DNA of 64,000 nucleotides from Shimia marina (GCF_001458175.1 NZ_CYPW01000006.1:323337-387336), one strand, 5' to 3'; counted from the stretch's first letter, positions 22,701 through 31,490 are shown. Made by a program: numbers and translations. The notes: generated by a model from the sequence alone, not told the origin.

Positions 22701-23765
22701 ATGACGAACCGCGACGAAGTTCTCAACATCCTCAAAGGCTTCACCGATCCCGCCACAGGGAGCGATCTGGTGGCCAGCGGCATGGTACGCGCTCTGTCCG
22801 TTGAGGCTGGCGAAGTGCGTTTCGTGATGGAAATCGATCCGGCCCGCGCCCAGGCCATGCAGCCGATCAAAGTGGAGATCGAAGACAGGCTCTCCGCGCT
22901 GGACGGTGTCTCCAAAGTCTCAATTGTGATGACCGCACATGCCGCTACCAAACCGCCACCGGATCTTAAAGCTGCACGTCCCGCAGAGCCCAAAGGGCCA
23001 CAGAAGATCCCCGGAATCGATCGCATTCTCGCCGTGGCCTCCGGCAAGGGCGGCGTTGGCAAATCTACGGTCTCCGCCAACCTTGCTGTTGCGCTGGCCG
23101 CCGAAGGACGGCGCGTGGGCCTGCTGGATGCGGATGTTTACGGCCCGTCCCAGCCCCGCATGCTGGGCGTCTCCGGCCGTCCAGCCAGCCCGGATGGCAA
23201 AACCATCCTGCCGCTGCGCAACCATGGCGTGACGATGATGTCCATGGGGTTGATGACCCGTGAAGAAGAGGCTGTGGTCTGGCGTGGTCCTATGCTGATG
23301 GGGGCGCTGCAACAGATGCTCACACAGGTGCAATGGGGCGCATTGGATGTGCTGATCGTGGATCTGCCGCCGGGCACAGGGGACGTCCAGATGACCCTCG
23401 CCCAAAAGGCAGAGCTGACCGGCGCCGTGGTGGTCTCCACCCCTCAGGACATTGCCCTGCTGGATGCCCGCAAAGGCATCAACATGTTTGAAAAACTCGG
23501 CACCCCCATCGTGGGCATGATCGAAAACATGAGCACACATATCTGCTCCAACTGCGGGCACGAAGAACATGTGTTTGGCCATGGCGGCGTTGCGGCAGAA
23601 GCCGACAAGCTGGGTGTGCCTCTGCTGGCTGAAATTCCTTTGTCGCTCAACATTCGTGTTGCCGCAGACGGGGGCGCACCGATTGTAGTCTCTGAACCGG
23701 ACTCTGCACAGGCACAGGCCTTCCGCACACTGGCGCGCCAATTGATCACCGACGGCAACGCATGA
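22701..23765 (+). CDS. Mrp/NBP35 (ApbC-like) Fe-S carrier P-loop ATPase
   Basis: 354 residues. An N-terminal MIP18/DUF59-like domain (about 1-95, beginning RDEVLNILKGFTDPATGSDL) is followed by the ATPase: deviant Walker A ASGKGGVGKSTVSANLAVAL, DADVYGPSQPRMLG, and VDLPPGTGDVQMTLAQ. The C-x2-C that binds the bridging cluster is CSNCG in HICSNCGHEEH. Known members bind and transfer [4Fe-4S] clusters to target proteins. It shares a 4-base ATGA overlap with the next gene. Alphaproteobacteria usually also have a general mrp elsewhere; this copy may serve the formate dehydrogenases, which need many clusters. Confidence 0.92.
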   Translation: MTNRDEVLNILKGFTDPATGSDLVASGMVRALSVEAGEVRFVMEIDPARAQAMQPIKVEIEDRLSALDGVSKVSIVMTAHAATKPPPDLKAARPAEPKGPQKIPGIDRILAVASGKGGVGKSTVSANLAVALAAEGRRVGLLDADVYGPSQPRMLGVSGRPASPDGKTILPLRNHGVTMMSMGLMTREEEAVVWRGPMLMGALQQMLTQVQWGALDVLIVDLPPGTGDVQMTLAQKAELTGAVVVSTPQDIALLDARKGINMFEKLGTPIVGMIENMSTHICSNCGHEEHVFGHGGVAAEADKLGVPLLAEIPLSLNIRVAADGGAPIVVSEPDSAQAQAFRTLARQLITDGNA

Positions 23766-24487
23766 GCAACACAGTACACTTCCCGCCGCTGTTTCATGGC
23801 ATGGCCCTCACGGGCACGGCGGATCCCTTTGCCAAAGCACAGGCACAGGCCATCATGGGCTGTGATGCGGGGCTTGTGGTGTACAATCTTGCGGCGGATC
23901 AGCTCCGCGCAGCGATGGTTTTTGCCCCCGAGGTGCCCCTGCGTGCGGCCATGCCCGTTCTGATCAGCTGTGCCATCGGCTTTCAGAACGCGCTTGGCGC
24001 ACTGGCACCCCCAGAGGTCGGTGTCCATCTGGAATGGCCCGGCACCATCCGGGTCAATGGCGCGCGCTGCGGCCGCCTGCGCATCGCCGCCTCCCATCAG
24101 GATCCGGCGGCGGAACCGGATTGGATTGTGGTGGGACTAGAATTGCCCCTCATTCCCGCCAATGCCGACACGCCGGGCATCACCCCGGATGATACAGCTC
24201 TCTATGAGGAGGGCTGTGTGGACATCCGCACCGATGATCTGCTCAGCGCATGGGTGCGCCACAGCCTCGTCTGGATCAATCGCATGGAGGAAGAGGGGCT
24301 CAAACCATTGACCACAGAATGGCGCGGCCTTGCCCATGATCTGGGGGAAGAGGTGAACTGGCCGCTCTCTGCCCCCCCTGAAACCGGCACTTTTCTAGGC
24401 ACCGATGAACATTTCGGCGCACTCCTGCGCAGCGGCGAAACAACCCGCCTGCTGCCGCTCACCCATCTCTTGGAAGGAACGACATGA
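23762..24487 (+). CDS. Biotin/lipoate ligase-like protein (DUF4444 type), catalytic Lys not evident
   Basis: 241 residues. The first 150 follow the biotin/lipoate protein ligase fold pattern (GTADPFAKAQAQAIMGCDAG, PEVPLRAAMPVLI, EWPGTIRVNGARCGRLRIAA). In true ligases the last block contains an invariant Lys (KxAG or KKISG) that binds the acyl-adenylate; here the segment reads NGARCGRLRI, so that Lys is not evident, and the GRGRxGR loop of biotin ligases is also missing. The C-terminal 70 residues correspond to DUF4444. Substrate is unknown. It is coupled by 4-base overlaps on both sides to the Mrp and DUF6505 genes. It may act as a binding protein or modify another cofactor. Confidence 0.65.
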   Translation: MSNTVHFPPLFHGMALTGTADPFAKAQAQAIMGCDAGLVVYNLAADQLRAAMVFAPEVPLRAAMPVLISCAIGFQNALGALAPPEVGVHLEWPGTIRVNGARCGRLRIAASHQDPAAEPDWIVVGLELPLIPANADTPGITPDDTALYEEGCVDIRTDDLLSAWVRHSLVWINRMEEEGLKPLTTEWRGLAHDLGEEVNWPLSAPPETGTFLGTDEHFGALLRSGETTRLLPLTHLLEGTT

Positions 24488-24966
24488 TGCTGCTGGCGCG
24501 TGCCATTCACTTTGACGAAAGCGATCAACGCATCTTTTTCAATCCCGCGCGCACCGGCGAATGGGCTATCAGCGGCGGCTTTGAGTTCTCCAACTGGTCC
24601 GAGGCCGATCTGACCGGCAAAGCCCGCCAGGCGTTTTCAAATGGCTGGCTTGGGGTCGAGACCTTTGGCCGTGTGACCTTTGTGGCCGTTACCAGCATTG
24701 AGCCTGCGGAACTGGAGGCGCTCACCACACAACTGGCGCAGCATTTCGTAGAGGTCTACGGTGCCCCCTCTGTTGAGGCCGCTCTCCCGGTCGCCGCAGA
24801 GGAACTTGCACATATGTCAGAGCTCTGCGCGGATCATGATCCAAATACGTTGCTCACCGTCGCGCGCGAACTGACCGAAGCCGGGGTGAAAGAACAGTTC
24901 CGCTCCATCGCACCGGCGGACGCAGATCTGGAACAATTCGCCATCCACGCCACACCAGACAGCTGA
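24484..24966 (+). CDS. DUF6505 family protein
   Basis: 160 residues, soluble, no signal peptide. The N-terminus (LLARAIHFDESDQRIFFNPA) and GEWAISGGFEFSNW fit the small family named DUF6505 as I recall it; recognition is moderate. The central part looks alpha/beta (TFVAVTSIEPAELEALTTQL), the C-terminus is acidic. It is the last gene of the DUF6494/Mrp/BPL-LplA-like set and ends just before a bidirectional terminator. Function is unknown. Confidence 0.6.
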   Translation: MMLLARAIHFDESDQRIFFNPARTGEWAISGGFEFSNWSEADLTGKARQAFSNGWLGVETFGRVTFVAVTSIEPAELEALTTQLAQHFVEVYGAPSVEAALPVAAEELAHMSELCADHDPNTLLTVARELTEAGVKEQFRSIAPADADLEQFAIHATPDS

Positions 24967-24970
24967 CAAA

Positions 24971-25005
24971 AACGGCGCGCTCCATAGCGCGCCGTTGTCC
25001 TTTTT
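24971..25005. terminator. Bidirectional intrinsic terminator
   Basis: AACGGCGCGC at 24971-24980 pairs with GCGCGCCGTT at 24987-24996 around a 6-base loop. A T-run (CCTTTTT) follows on the plus strand, and the plus-strand A-run before the stem (ACAAAAAC) gives U-rich RNA on the other side. It separates the convergent DUF6505 and tupA genes and serves both. Confidence 0.9.
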
Positions 25006-25810
25006 ACTGGGCGTTGAATGTGAAAAGCCGCCCGCCTTCCAGCGTGTAGCCATCAATCAGAGCCTGCGCGCGCGGGCTCACCAGCCAGGTTTCCAGCTTC
25101 TGCGCCAGATCCGCCTTCACATGCGGATGTTTGGCGGGGTTGACCGGCAAATAGGCATATTGATTGAACAGGTCCGGATCCCCGGCATAAAGCAGGGCTA
25201 AGGCCCCCTTATTGCCAAATTTAAGCCAGCTCGCACGGTCACTCATGATGTAAGCGTTCAGCCCCGATGCGGTGTTGAGCGACGCCCCCATACCCGCACC
25301 TGCTTCTTTATACCACGCCACATCGCGCTGTTCTGCATCCACGCCCGCTGCGGCCCACAAAGACAGCTCCTTCTTATGCGTGCCACTGTCATCACCCCGG
25401 CTGACAAAGGGCGCCTGCACCTCGGCAATCAGGCCCAAAGCCTGCGTTGCGGATTGCGCTTCTTTGATCTGTGCCGGATCCTCCGACGGACCGATGAAGA
25501 CAAAATCATTATACATGATTTCGCGGCGATGCGTGCCATAGCCTGCGGCGACAAACTTTTCTTCGGAGGCTTTGGAATGCACCAAAATGGCATCCACATC
25601 TCCAGCCTCACCCAGTCGCAAAGCCTGACCGGTGCCCACCACCAAAAGCTGAACCTCCAGCCCCAGATCTGCCTCGATCTCTGGCAAGAGCACATCTGCC
25701 AGCCCCGAGTTATGGAAAGACGTGGTCACGGCCATCTTCATGTTCTCTGCCTGCGCCGTCAAAGCACTACAGCACAAAAGCGTCGCCGCAATAATCGTTC
25801 CAAGTTTCAT
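25004..25810 (-). CDS. tupA: Tungstate ABC transporter, periplasmic binding protein
   Basis: 268 residues with a signal peptide (ATLLCCSALTAQAE). AVTTSFHNSGLADVL holds the TTTS-type oxyanion loop (here VTTS), and FVSRGDDSGTHKKEL is the second oxyanion motif that sets TupA apart from ModA and WtpA. TupA binds tungstate with much higher affinity than molybdate in characterised bacteria. The order is tupB-tupC-tupA, with a 4-base overlap to tupC. Tungstate uptake beside two formate dehydrogenase operons suggests that one or both use tungsten. Confidence 0.93.
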   Translation of the reverse strand: MKLGTIIAATLLCCSALTAQAENMKMAVTTSFHNSGLADVLLPEIEADLGLEVQLLVVGTGQALRLGEAGDVDAILVHSKASEEKFVAAGYGTHRREIMYNDFVFIGPSEDPAQIKEAQSATQALGLIAEVQAPFVSRGDDSGTHKKELSLWAAAGVDAEQRDVAWYKEAGAGMGASLNTASGLNAYIMSDRASWLKFGNKGALALLYAGDPDLFNQYAYLPVNPAKHPHVKADLAQKLETWLVSPRAQALIDGYTLEGGRLFTFNAQ

Positions 25811-26526
25811 TCGACAATATCTCCCTTCAGGAATGCGCGCGCTTCCTTGGATTTTGGATTTTCAAAAAACTGATCGGCCGGCGTGGTTTCCAGAATGCAG
25901 CCGTGATGGATGAACCAGATGTCTTCAGCGAGGCGGCGGGCCTGTCCGACATCATGTGTGGACATGACAATGCGTGTCCCGCCCGCGTGCGCGCCGCGCA
26001 GAATTTCTTCAAACTCGCGTGTGGCCTGCCCATCCAGATTGGCACAGGGTTCATCCAGAAACAGGATCTGCGGATCGCGGATCAACGCCCGTGCCAGCGC
26101 CATTTTCTGGCGCTCCCCCCCAGAGAGCACAGTGGCGCGTTTGTCGGCACTGTCGCTTAATCCAACCCGCGCCAGCCACTCTGCAGCCCGTGCCCGCGCC
26201 TGCGCGCGTGCCACGCCATGCACGATCAAGGGATAGGCCACATTGTCCAGGGCACTGCGCCGCATCATGATCGGTGCCTGAAACACAAAAGCCTGCGCGG
26301 CGCGCGCCTGCGGCTCGGGCACCTGCCACGTCAACCGCCCACCGCGTGCCAGACGCTCCATGCCATGCAACATGCGCAGCAAGGTGGTTTTGCCCGCCCC
26401 ATTGGGCCCCATCACAATCGACAAGCCTTCTGTGGCAACCTGCGTATTAACCGGCCCCAGCAAGACCTTGCCCCGGCGGCGCACAACCGCGTTTTCCACC
26501 TGCAACGGGAGAATCGATCCTACCAT
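25807..26526 (-). CDS. tupC: Tungstate ABC transporter, ATPase subunit
   Basis: 239 residues with Walker A GPNGAGKTTLL, a Q-loop region VFQAPIMMRRSALDN, signature LSGGERQKMALARALI, Walker B ILFLDEPCANLD and H-loop STHD. It lacks the C-terminal TOBE/Mop domain seen in ModC, which fits TupC. It energises uptake by TupB. It overlaps tupB by 7 bases and tupA by 4. Confidence 0.93.
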   Translation of the reverse strand: MVGSILPLQVENAVVRRRGKVLLGPVNTQVATEGLSIVMGPNGAGKTTLLRMLHGMERLARGGRLTWQVPEPQARAAQAFVFQAPIMMRRSALDNVAYPLIVHGVARAQARARAAEWLARVGLSDSADKRATVLSGGERQKMALARALIRDPQILFLDEPCANLDGQATREFEEILRGAHAGGTRIVMSTHDVGQARRLAEDIWFIHHGCILETTPADQFFENPKSKEARAFLKGDIVE

Positions 26527-27224
26527 CGTCCGCTCACCTCCGTGCGCGACAGCATGTGGATCACCAGATTGACAGCCACGGCCAGCCCGATCAGCACAAA
26601 GCCCAGCGCAAGGGCGAGGGCAAAGTTGCCCTTCCCTGTCTCAAGCGAAATCGCCGTGGTCAGCACCCGTGTGGCGTGGTCAATGTTGCCCCCCACAATC
26701 ATGATCGCCCCGACCTCACCAATGCCGCGCCCAAACCCAGCCAGCGATGCGGTCAGCAGGGCCCGCCGCCCATCCCAAAGCAGCGTGAGAATGCGCTGGC
26801 GCCGTGTGGTATTCAGCGAAATCAACAGGTCATGATACTCCGCCCAGAGATCCCGAATGGCCTGATGGCTGATCGAGGCAATCAACGGTGTGAGGATCAC
26901 CACCTGCGCAATGATCATCGCCGTGGGCGTAAACAACAGCCCAAAGACGCCAAATGGCCCAGACCGCGATAGCAGAATATAAACGATCAGCCCCACAACC
27001 ACCGGCGGCAATCCCATAAGGGCATTGAGCATCGCGATCACAATCCGGCGGAACCGAAATCGGCGCACAGCCAACCAGCAGCCCAGAGGCAGGCCAATCA
27101 AAGAGGCTACAAACACCGCGCTCAACGTCACCTGCAAGGACCGCAGGGAGATCTCGATGAGATCGGGATCCAATGTGAGTATCATTTGGCCTGCCTGCAG
27201 CAGACCGGACAGGATCTCATTCAT
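26520..27224 (-). CDS. tupB: Tungstate ABC transporter, permease subunit
   Basis: 234 residues with about five helices and the EAA loop near GFGRGIGEVGAIMIVGGN, typical of molybdate/tungstate permeases. SLRQVTLSAVFVASLIG-like beginnings (here SLRSLQVTLSAVFVASLIGL) are also family-like. ATG at 27224 has only a weak ribosome site; GGAGG lies about 20 bases upstream. It is the first gene of the operon, so its promoter and any tungstate-responsive operator should lie in 27225-27621. Confidence 0.92.
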   Translation of the reverse strand: MNEILSGLLQAGQMILTLDPDLIEISLRSLQVTLSAVFVASLIGLPLGCWLAVRRFRFRRIVIAMLNALMGLPPVVVGLIVYILLSRSGPFGVFGLLFTPTAMIIAQVVILTPLIASISHQAIRDLWAEYHDLLISLNTTRRQRILTLLWDGRRALLTASLAGFGRGIGEVGAIMIVGGNIDHATRVLTTAISLETGKGNFALALALGFVLIGLAVAVNLVIHMLSRTEVSGRW

Positions 27225-27621
27225 AGATAGGTACTGTGGTGCCTCCCTCGCCGCCTCTTGTAATCCAACAGGCGTCTTCCCGTGATTGTTTTATTTCTAG
27301 GGCTTGGCAAGCCGTCACGGAAGAAAAATGCACCAGCCCAATCGCGCCCTCACAAAATGGCACAAATTGTCCTGCGTCTCAGCTTCATCCGCGTCATTCT
27401 GTCCGTCAGGACCGGCATGGGCGCAAGAACAGCAATCTCATGATCGCGCGCGGTGCCGCTGAAATGTTCCAATCCGACGCCGCGCACAGGACCGGATTGA
27501 CCAAAATCTCCACGGCTCCAATCGCTGTTCTTAATTGCAGCCCCCTGTGCCCAACACCTACCCCAGCCACGTCAGGGGTCTTAGGTTAAGATCAACCAAC
27601 GCATTGATCGAGGAAGCGAAA
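27225..27621. promoter_or_regulatory. 397-base intergenic region between tupB and the cysteine synthase gene
   Basis: No gene could be supported here on either strand. It must hold divergent promoters for tupBCA and the cysteine synthase gene. GAGGAAGCG just before 27622 is the ribosome site of the latter. TCTTAGGTTAAGA around 27579-27591 is a short palindrome (TCTTA, 3 bases, TAAGA). I found no convincing ModE box or riboswitch. Confidence 0.4.
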
Positions 27622-28686
27622 ATGACCCGACAGACCGAAGGGCGCGGACGCCGTTACGACAGCATTCTGGACACAGTGGGCAACACACCCGTGGTGCGTC
27701 TCAACCGGATCGCCCCATCCCATGTGAACCTCTTTGTAAAATTCGAAGCCGCCAATCCCGCAGGCTCCGTCAAGGACCGTCTGGCACTTAACATCATCGA
27801 AGCCGCCGAAAAAGACGGCCGCCTGAAACCGGGGCAAACCGTGGTTGAAGCCACCTCTGGCAACACCGGCATTGGTCTGGCCATGGTCTGCGCCGCCAAA
27901 GGCTATCCGCTTGTCATCACCATGTCTGAAGCCTTTTCTGTTGAGCGCCGCCGCCTGATGCGCTTTCTCGGCGCGCAGGTCGTGCTGACACCAAAGGCGC
28001 AGAAAGGCTTTGGCATGTACACCAAGGCCAAAGAGCTGGCAGAGGCCAACGGCTGGTTCCTCGCAAGCCAGTTTGAAACCGCAGACAATGCCGACATGCA
28101 CGAAACCACCACCGCGCGCGAAATCCTCGCTGATTTTGCCGATACTTCGCTGGATTACTGGGTCACCGGCTACGGCACGGGGGGCACGCTTTCCGGCGTG
28201 TCGCGCGTCTTGCGCCGCGAAAGCCCAGACACCAAGATCATCCTGTCTGAACCCGCCAATGCAGCGCTTGTAGATTCAGGCTACATCAACAGCCGCAACG
28301 AAGCGCATCAGGCCACCGAAAGCCATCCGAATTTTGAACCGCACCCCATTCAGGGCTGGACCCCGGATTTCATCCCATGGGTGCTTCAGGAGGCGCTGGA
28401 TAAAAAGGGCTATGACCGCCTGATCAAAACCACCGGACCAGACGGTATCGTATGGTCTCGTCGTCTTGCCGCAGAAGAAGGCATCTTCGTAGGCATTTCG
28501 GCCGGTGCCACATTGGCCGCCGCAATTGAGGTGGCACAGGATGCACCCGAAGGCAGCAACATTCTGGTCATGCTGCCCGACACCGGCGAGCGCTACCTGT
28601 CCACCCCGCTGTTTGAGGGTGTGGCCGAAGACATGAGCGACGAAGAACGCGCGCTCTCACATTCCACGCCCAGCGCCCAGCTGTAG
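27622..28686 (+). CDS. Cysteine synthase (O-acetylserine sulfhydrylase), long form
   Basis: 354 residues from ATG at 27622. PLP Lys lies in NPAGSVKDR, the substrate loop is EATSGNTGIGLAM, the phosphate loop GYGTGGTLSGVSRV, and the C-terminal end carries MLPDTGERYLSTPLFEGV. The enzyme makes cysteine from O-acetylserine and sulfide, a sulfur source for Fe-S and molybdopterin sulfuration. It is about 40 residues longer than E. coli CysK; an insertion around FEPHPIQGWTPDFIPWVLQE is unlike the classic VSNEEAI region, so a related PLP lyase cannot be excluded. A 12-bp hairpin follows the stop. Confidence 0.85.
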   Translation: MTRQTEGRGRRYDSILDTVGNTPVVRLNRIAPSHVNLFVKFEAANPAGSVKDRLALNIIEAAEKDGRLKPGQTVVEATSGNTGIGLAMVCAAKGYPLVITMSEAFSVERRRLMRFLGAQVVLTPKAQKGFGMYTKAKELAEANGWFLASQFETADNADMHETTTAREILADFADTSLDYWVTGYGTGGTLSGVSRVLRRESPDTKIILSEPANAALVDSGYINSRNEAHQATESHPNFEPHPIQGWTPDFIPWVLQEALDKKGYDRLIKTTGPDGIVWSRRLAAEEGIFVGISAGATLAAAIEVAQDAPEGSNILVMLPDTGERYLSTPLFEGVAEDMSDEERALSHSTPSAQL

Positions 28687-28697
28687 CCCGCCCCCTC

Positions 28698-28727
28698 TGC
28701 TGGGCCGGTCCCCTCACCGGTCCAGCA
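28698..28727 (+). terminator. Strong hairpin after the cysteine synthase gene
   Basis: TGCTGGGCCGGT at 28698-28709 pairs with ACCGGTCCAGCA at 28716-28727 (one G-U pair) around a 6-base loop, 12 bases after the stop. No U-run follows, so it is either a weak terminator or an mRNA 3' end protector. Confidence 0.55.
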
Positions 28728-28824
28728 TGCGCCACTCTCCCACGCGCCAGAACCGGCAAGACTGGCACGGTGGCCACAAACCCGCTACAGAGTGAAGCCA
28801 ATCCTGCGAAAAGAGGGCCGCACA

Positions 28825-29709
28825 GTGATCAGCTTAAAAGATCTCGAATTCCTGTCCTCTCTGGCGCGCCATGGCCATTTCGCACGCGCCGCCGAAGAAT
28901 GCGGCGTATCCCAACCAGCCTTCAGCATGCGCATTCGCAAACTCGAAGAGCGGCTCGATGCGGCCATCGTCAAACGCGGCAACCGGTTTCAGGGCTTCAC
29001 ACCAGAAGGCGAAGCGCTGGTGCGGCACGCCCGCAAAATCATGGACAGTGTCAAACTGCTCGAAGAGGAATTCCGCTCTGCTGGCGGTGAGGTCACCGGG
29101 CAACTCTCGCTGGCGGTGATTCCCACCGCTGTGGGCTTTGCCGCACAGGCTATTGGCAAATTGCGTGCCGGCAATCCCGCCATCACCGTGCGTCTGCAAA
29201 CCGCCTCGTCACTGACCATTCAGCAAGGGCTGGAAAAACGCGTTTTTGATGCAGGCATCACCTATGGCGAAGGCGTCTCCCCCGAAATGATGCGCGTCGA
29301 GCATCTTTATGAAGAACGCTACGTGCTGGTGGCCCCCCAAACACTCGCCCCCCGTCTCTCTGGCACCGCCAGTTGGGCAGAAGCCGCAGAACTGCCGCTC
29401 AGCCTGCTCGACCCAAGCATGCAGAACCGGCGCATTCTGGATCTGGTCTTTCGCGAGGCTGGTCTCCTGCCTTCTGTGATTGCCGAAACCAGCGAGTTTA
29501 CCTCGTCGCTCCTGATGGCGGCCAACGGGGTGGCAGCGACGGTGATTCCCGAAAGCCTGCTCGAGGGGCTTGGGGACAGAAAAGGCATTGTGGCCCTCCC
29601 CCTTGGTGATCCGGCGGTTGAAAAAGACGTCAGTCTGGTGACGCCACACCGGCTGCCAGGCCTCTCCACGGTTGAAGCTTTACGTCGCGTCCTCAATCTT
29701 GGAGAGTGA
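28825..29709 (+). CDS. LysR-type regulator, probable regulator of the adjacent formate dehydrogenase
   Basis: 294 residues from GTG at 28825 (AGAGGG upstream; an alternative GTG at 28792 would add 11). The N-terminal winged helix reads LEFLSSLARHGHFARAAEEC then GVSQPAFSMRIRKLEERL. The effector domain starts near residue 87 (LSLAVIPTAVGFAAQAI). The gene directly precedes the NAD-dependent formate dehydrogenase operon in the same direction, with two palindromes between them. LysR-type FdsR controls fds genes in Cupriavidus; a similar role is inferred here, though an OxyR-like one is possible. One Cys (EECGVSQ) lies in the DNA-binding domain. Confidence 0.8.
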   Translation: MISLKDLEFLSSLARHGHFARAAEECGVSQPAFSMRIRKLEERLDAAIVKRGNRFQGFTPEGEALVRHARKIMDSVKLLEEEFRSAGGEVTGQLSLAVIPTAVGFAAQAIGKLRAGNPAITVRLQTASSLTIQQGLEKRVFDAGITYGEGVSPEMMRVEHLYEERYVLVAPQTLAPRLSGTASWAEAAELPLSLLDPSMQNRRILDLVFREAGLLPSVIAETSEFTSSLLMAANGVAATVIPESLLEGLGDRKGIVALPLGDPAVEKDVSLVTPHRLPGLSTVEALRRVLNLGE

Positions 29710-29719
29710 TAACTTTTGC

Positions 29720-29766
29720 TTATCTAAAGATAAAATCTGCCTGATTGATCATCACCAATAGTGATG
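29720..29766 (+). promoter_or_regulatory. Two palindromes upstream of the NAD-dependent formate dehydrogenase genes
   Basis: TTATC-TAAA-GATAA at 29720-29733 and CATCAC-CAATA-GTGATG at 29750-29766 are perfect inverted repeats, 16 bases apart. The DNA around them is more AT-rich than the flanking genes. Their position 33-80 bases before the ATG at 29799 and just behind a LysR gene suits operator and promoter DNA. Binding is not shown. Confidence 0.5.
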
Positions 29767-29798
29767 TCACCCTATGCCGATCTGGTAGGGAGAGCACT

Positions 29799-31490
29799 AT
29801 GGTACCGCTGGACGACTCAAAAGGCGTTTGGAAAAAGAAGGGCACCGGCAAATCACGCCGCACGCCCAAAGGGCGGCAGGTTGATGATGCCGCTTTAAAC
29901 GAGGTTCAGGCGCTGATCGGGGGCATGCCCCTGCGTCGCGATTTGCTGATCGAATATCTTCATCTGATTCAAGATGCTTATGGGCATCTCTCTGCGGCGC
30001 ATATCCGCGCGCTGGCCGAAGAAATGCGCATTGCGCAGGCCGAGATCTATGAGGTCGCAACCTTCTACGCGCATTTTGATGTGGTGGCCGAAGACGACAC
30101 GCCCCCGCCCGCGCTCACAATCCGCGTCTGCGATTCGCTGTCCTGCGAACTGGCCGGTGCCGAACAGCTGCGCAAAGCGCTGGAAATCGGCATGGACCCC
30201 TCCGAAGTCCGCGTGCTGCGCGCGCCCTGCATGGGCCGCTGTGACACCGCACCGGTGGTCGAAGTGGGCCACAACCACATCCCGCACGCCACCCATGAAA
30301 AGGTGAACGCCGCCATTCACGCGGGTGAGTTGCACCCGCAGATCGGCGACTATCAGCAATTTGCGGAATATATGGCCGATGGCGGCTATCAAACCCTGCA
30401 TGCTCTGCGCGACAATGGCGATTGGGAAGCGGTGCAGGAGCAAATCAAAGAGGCCGGTTTGCGCGGCCTTGGTGGCGCGGGCTTCCCGTCTGGCACCAAA
30501 TGGGGCTTTGTGCGCGCCAATCCCGGCCCCCGCTATCTGGCGGTGAACGGCGATGAGGGCGAGCCCGGCACCTTCAAAGATCGCCACCATCTGGAACGCA
30601 ACCCGCATATGTTTCTTGAGGGCATGCTGATTGCGGCATGGGCGGTCGAGGCCGTGACCTGCTTCATCTACATGCGCGACGAGAATCCCGGCGTGATCAA
30701 GATCCTGAAAAAAGAGATCGCCAAGCTCGTCGATGCGGGCATTGTCGCCGAAGATTACATCGAAGTCCGCCGTGGTGCAGGTGCCTATATCTGCGGCGAA
30801 GAAAGCGCGATGATCGAATCGATCGAAGGCAAGCGCGGCCTACCCCGCCACCGTCCACCTTTTGTGGCCCAAGTCGGTATCTTCAACCAGCCCACCCTCG
30901 TGCACAATGTGGAGACGCTTTACTGGGTGGCGCGAATTGCCCGTTTTGGCCCACAGGTGCTGAATGCGGTGGAGAAGAACGGTCGCAAGGGTCTGCGCAA
31001 CTATTCGGTGTCCGGCCGTGTGGCGGAACCGGGCGTCTATCTGCTGCCAGCAGGTTCCACCATTGAGGACATCATCGAAGCGGCGGGCGGCATGGCAGAG
31101 GGCCATGTGTTCAAAGCCTATCAGCCCGGCGGCCCCTCCTCCGGTCTGTTGCCAGCAACGCTGAATGACGTGCCGCTGGATTTTGACACGCTGCAACCTT
31201 ATGGCACCTTTATTGGCTCCGCCGCTGTGGTTGTGCTGTCAGATCAGGACAGCGCCAAAGATGCCGCACTCAACATGCTCAAGTTCTTTGAAGATGAGAG
31301 CTGTGGTCAATGTACCCCCTGCCGCACCGGCTGTGAAAAAGCGGTGAAGCTGATGCAGGCGGACAGCTGGGATCAACCCCTTCTCGAAGATCTGTGTCAG
31401 GTGATGGGCGATGCCTCCATCTGTGGTCTTGGACAGGCGGCACCCAACCCGATCCGGTTGGTGATGAAACACTTTGGGGAGGAGATCTGA
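29799..31490 (+). CDS. NAD-dependent formate dehydrogenase, fused FdsG-FdsB (NuoE-NuoF-like) subunit
   Basis: 563 residues from ATG at 29799 (GGGAGA upstream). The first 170 residues are a NuoE-like domain with the [2Fe-2S] ligands Cys111, Cys116, Cys144, Cys148. The rest is NuoF-like: GLGGAGFPSGTKWGF (NAD), NGDEGEPGTFKDR (FMN), and CGQCTPCRTGC with a later ICGLG for a [4Fe-4S] cluster. In Rhodobacter capsulatus these are separate proteins, FdsG and FdsB; here they are one chain with no frameshift. It takes electrons from the alpha subunit to FMN and NAD in the cytosol. One base separates its TGA from the alpha ATG. Confidence 0.9.
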   Translation: MVPLDDSKGVWKKKGTGKSRRTPKGRQVDDAALNEVQALIGGMPLRRDLLIEYLHLIQDAYGHLSAAHIRALAEEMRIAQAEIYEVATFYAHFDVVAEDDTPPPALTIRVCDSLSCELAGAEQLRKALEIGMDPSEVRVLRAPCMGRCDTAPVVEVGHNHIPHATHEKVNAAIHAGELHPQIGDYQQFAEYMADGGYQTLHALRDNGDWEAVQEQIKEAGLRGLGGAGFPSGTKWGFVRANPGPRYLAVNGDEGEPGTFKDRHHLERNPHMFLEGMLIAAWAVEAVTCFIYMRDENPGVIKILKKEIAKLVDAGIVAEDYIEVRRGAGAYICGEESAMIESIEGKRGLPRHRPPFVAQVGIFNQPTLVHNVETLYWVARIARFGPQVLNAVEKNGRKGLRNYSVSGRVAEPGVYLLPAGSTIEDIIEAAGGMAEGHVFKAYQPGGPSSGLLPATLNDVPLDFDTLQPYGTFIGSAAVVVLSDQDSAKDAALNMLKFFEDESCGQCTPCRTGCEKAVKLMQADSWDQPLLEDLCQVMGDASICGLGQAAPNPIRLVMKHFGEEI

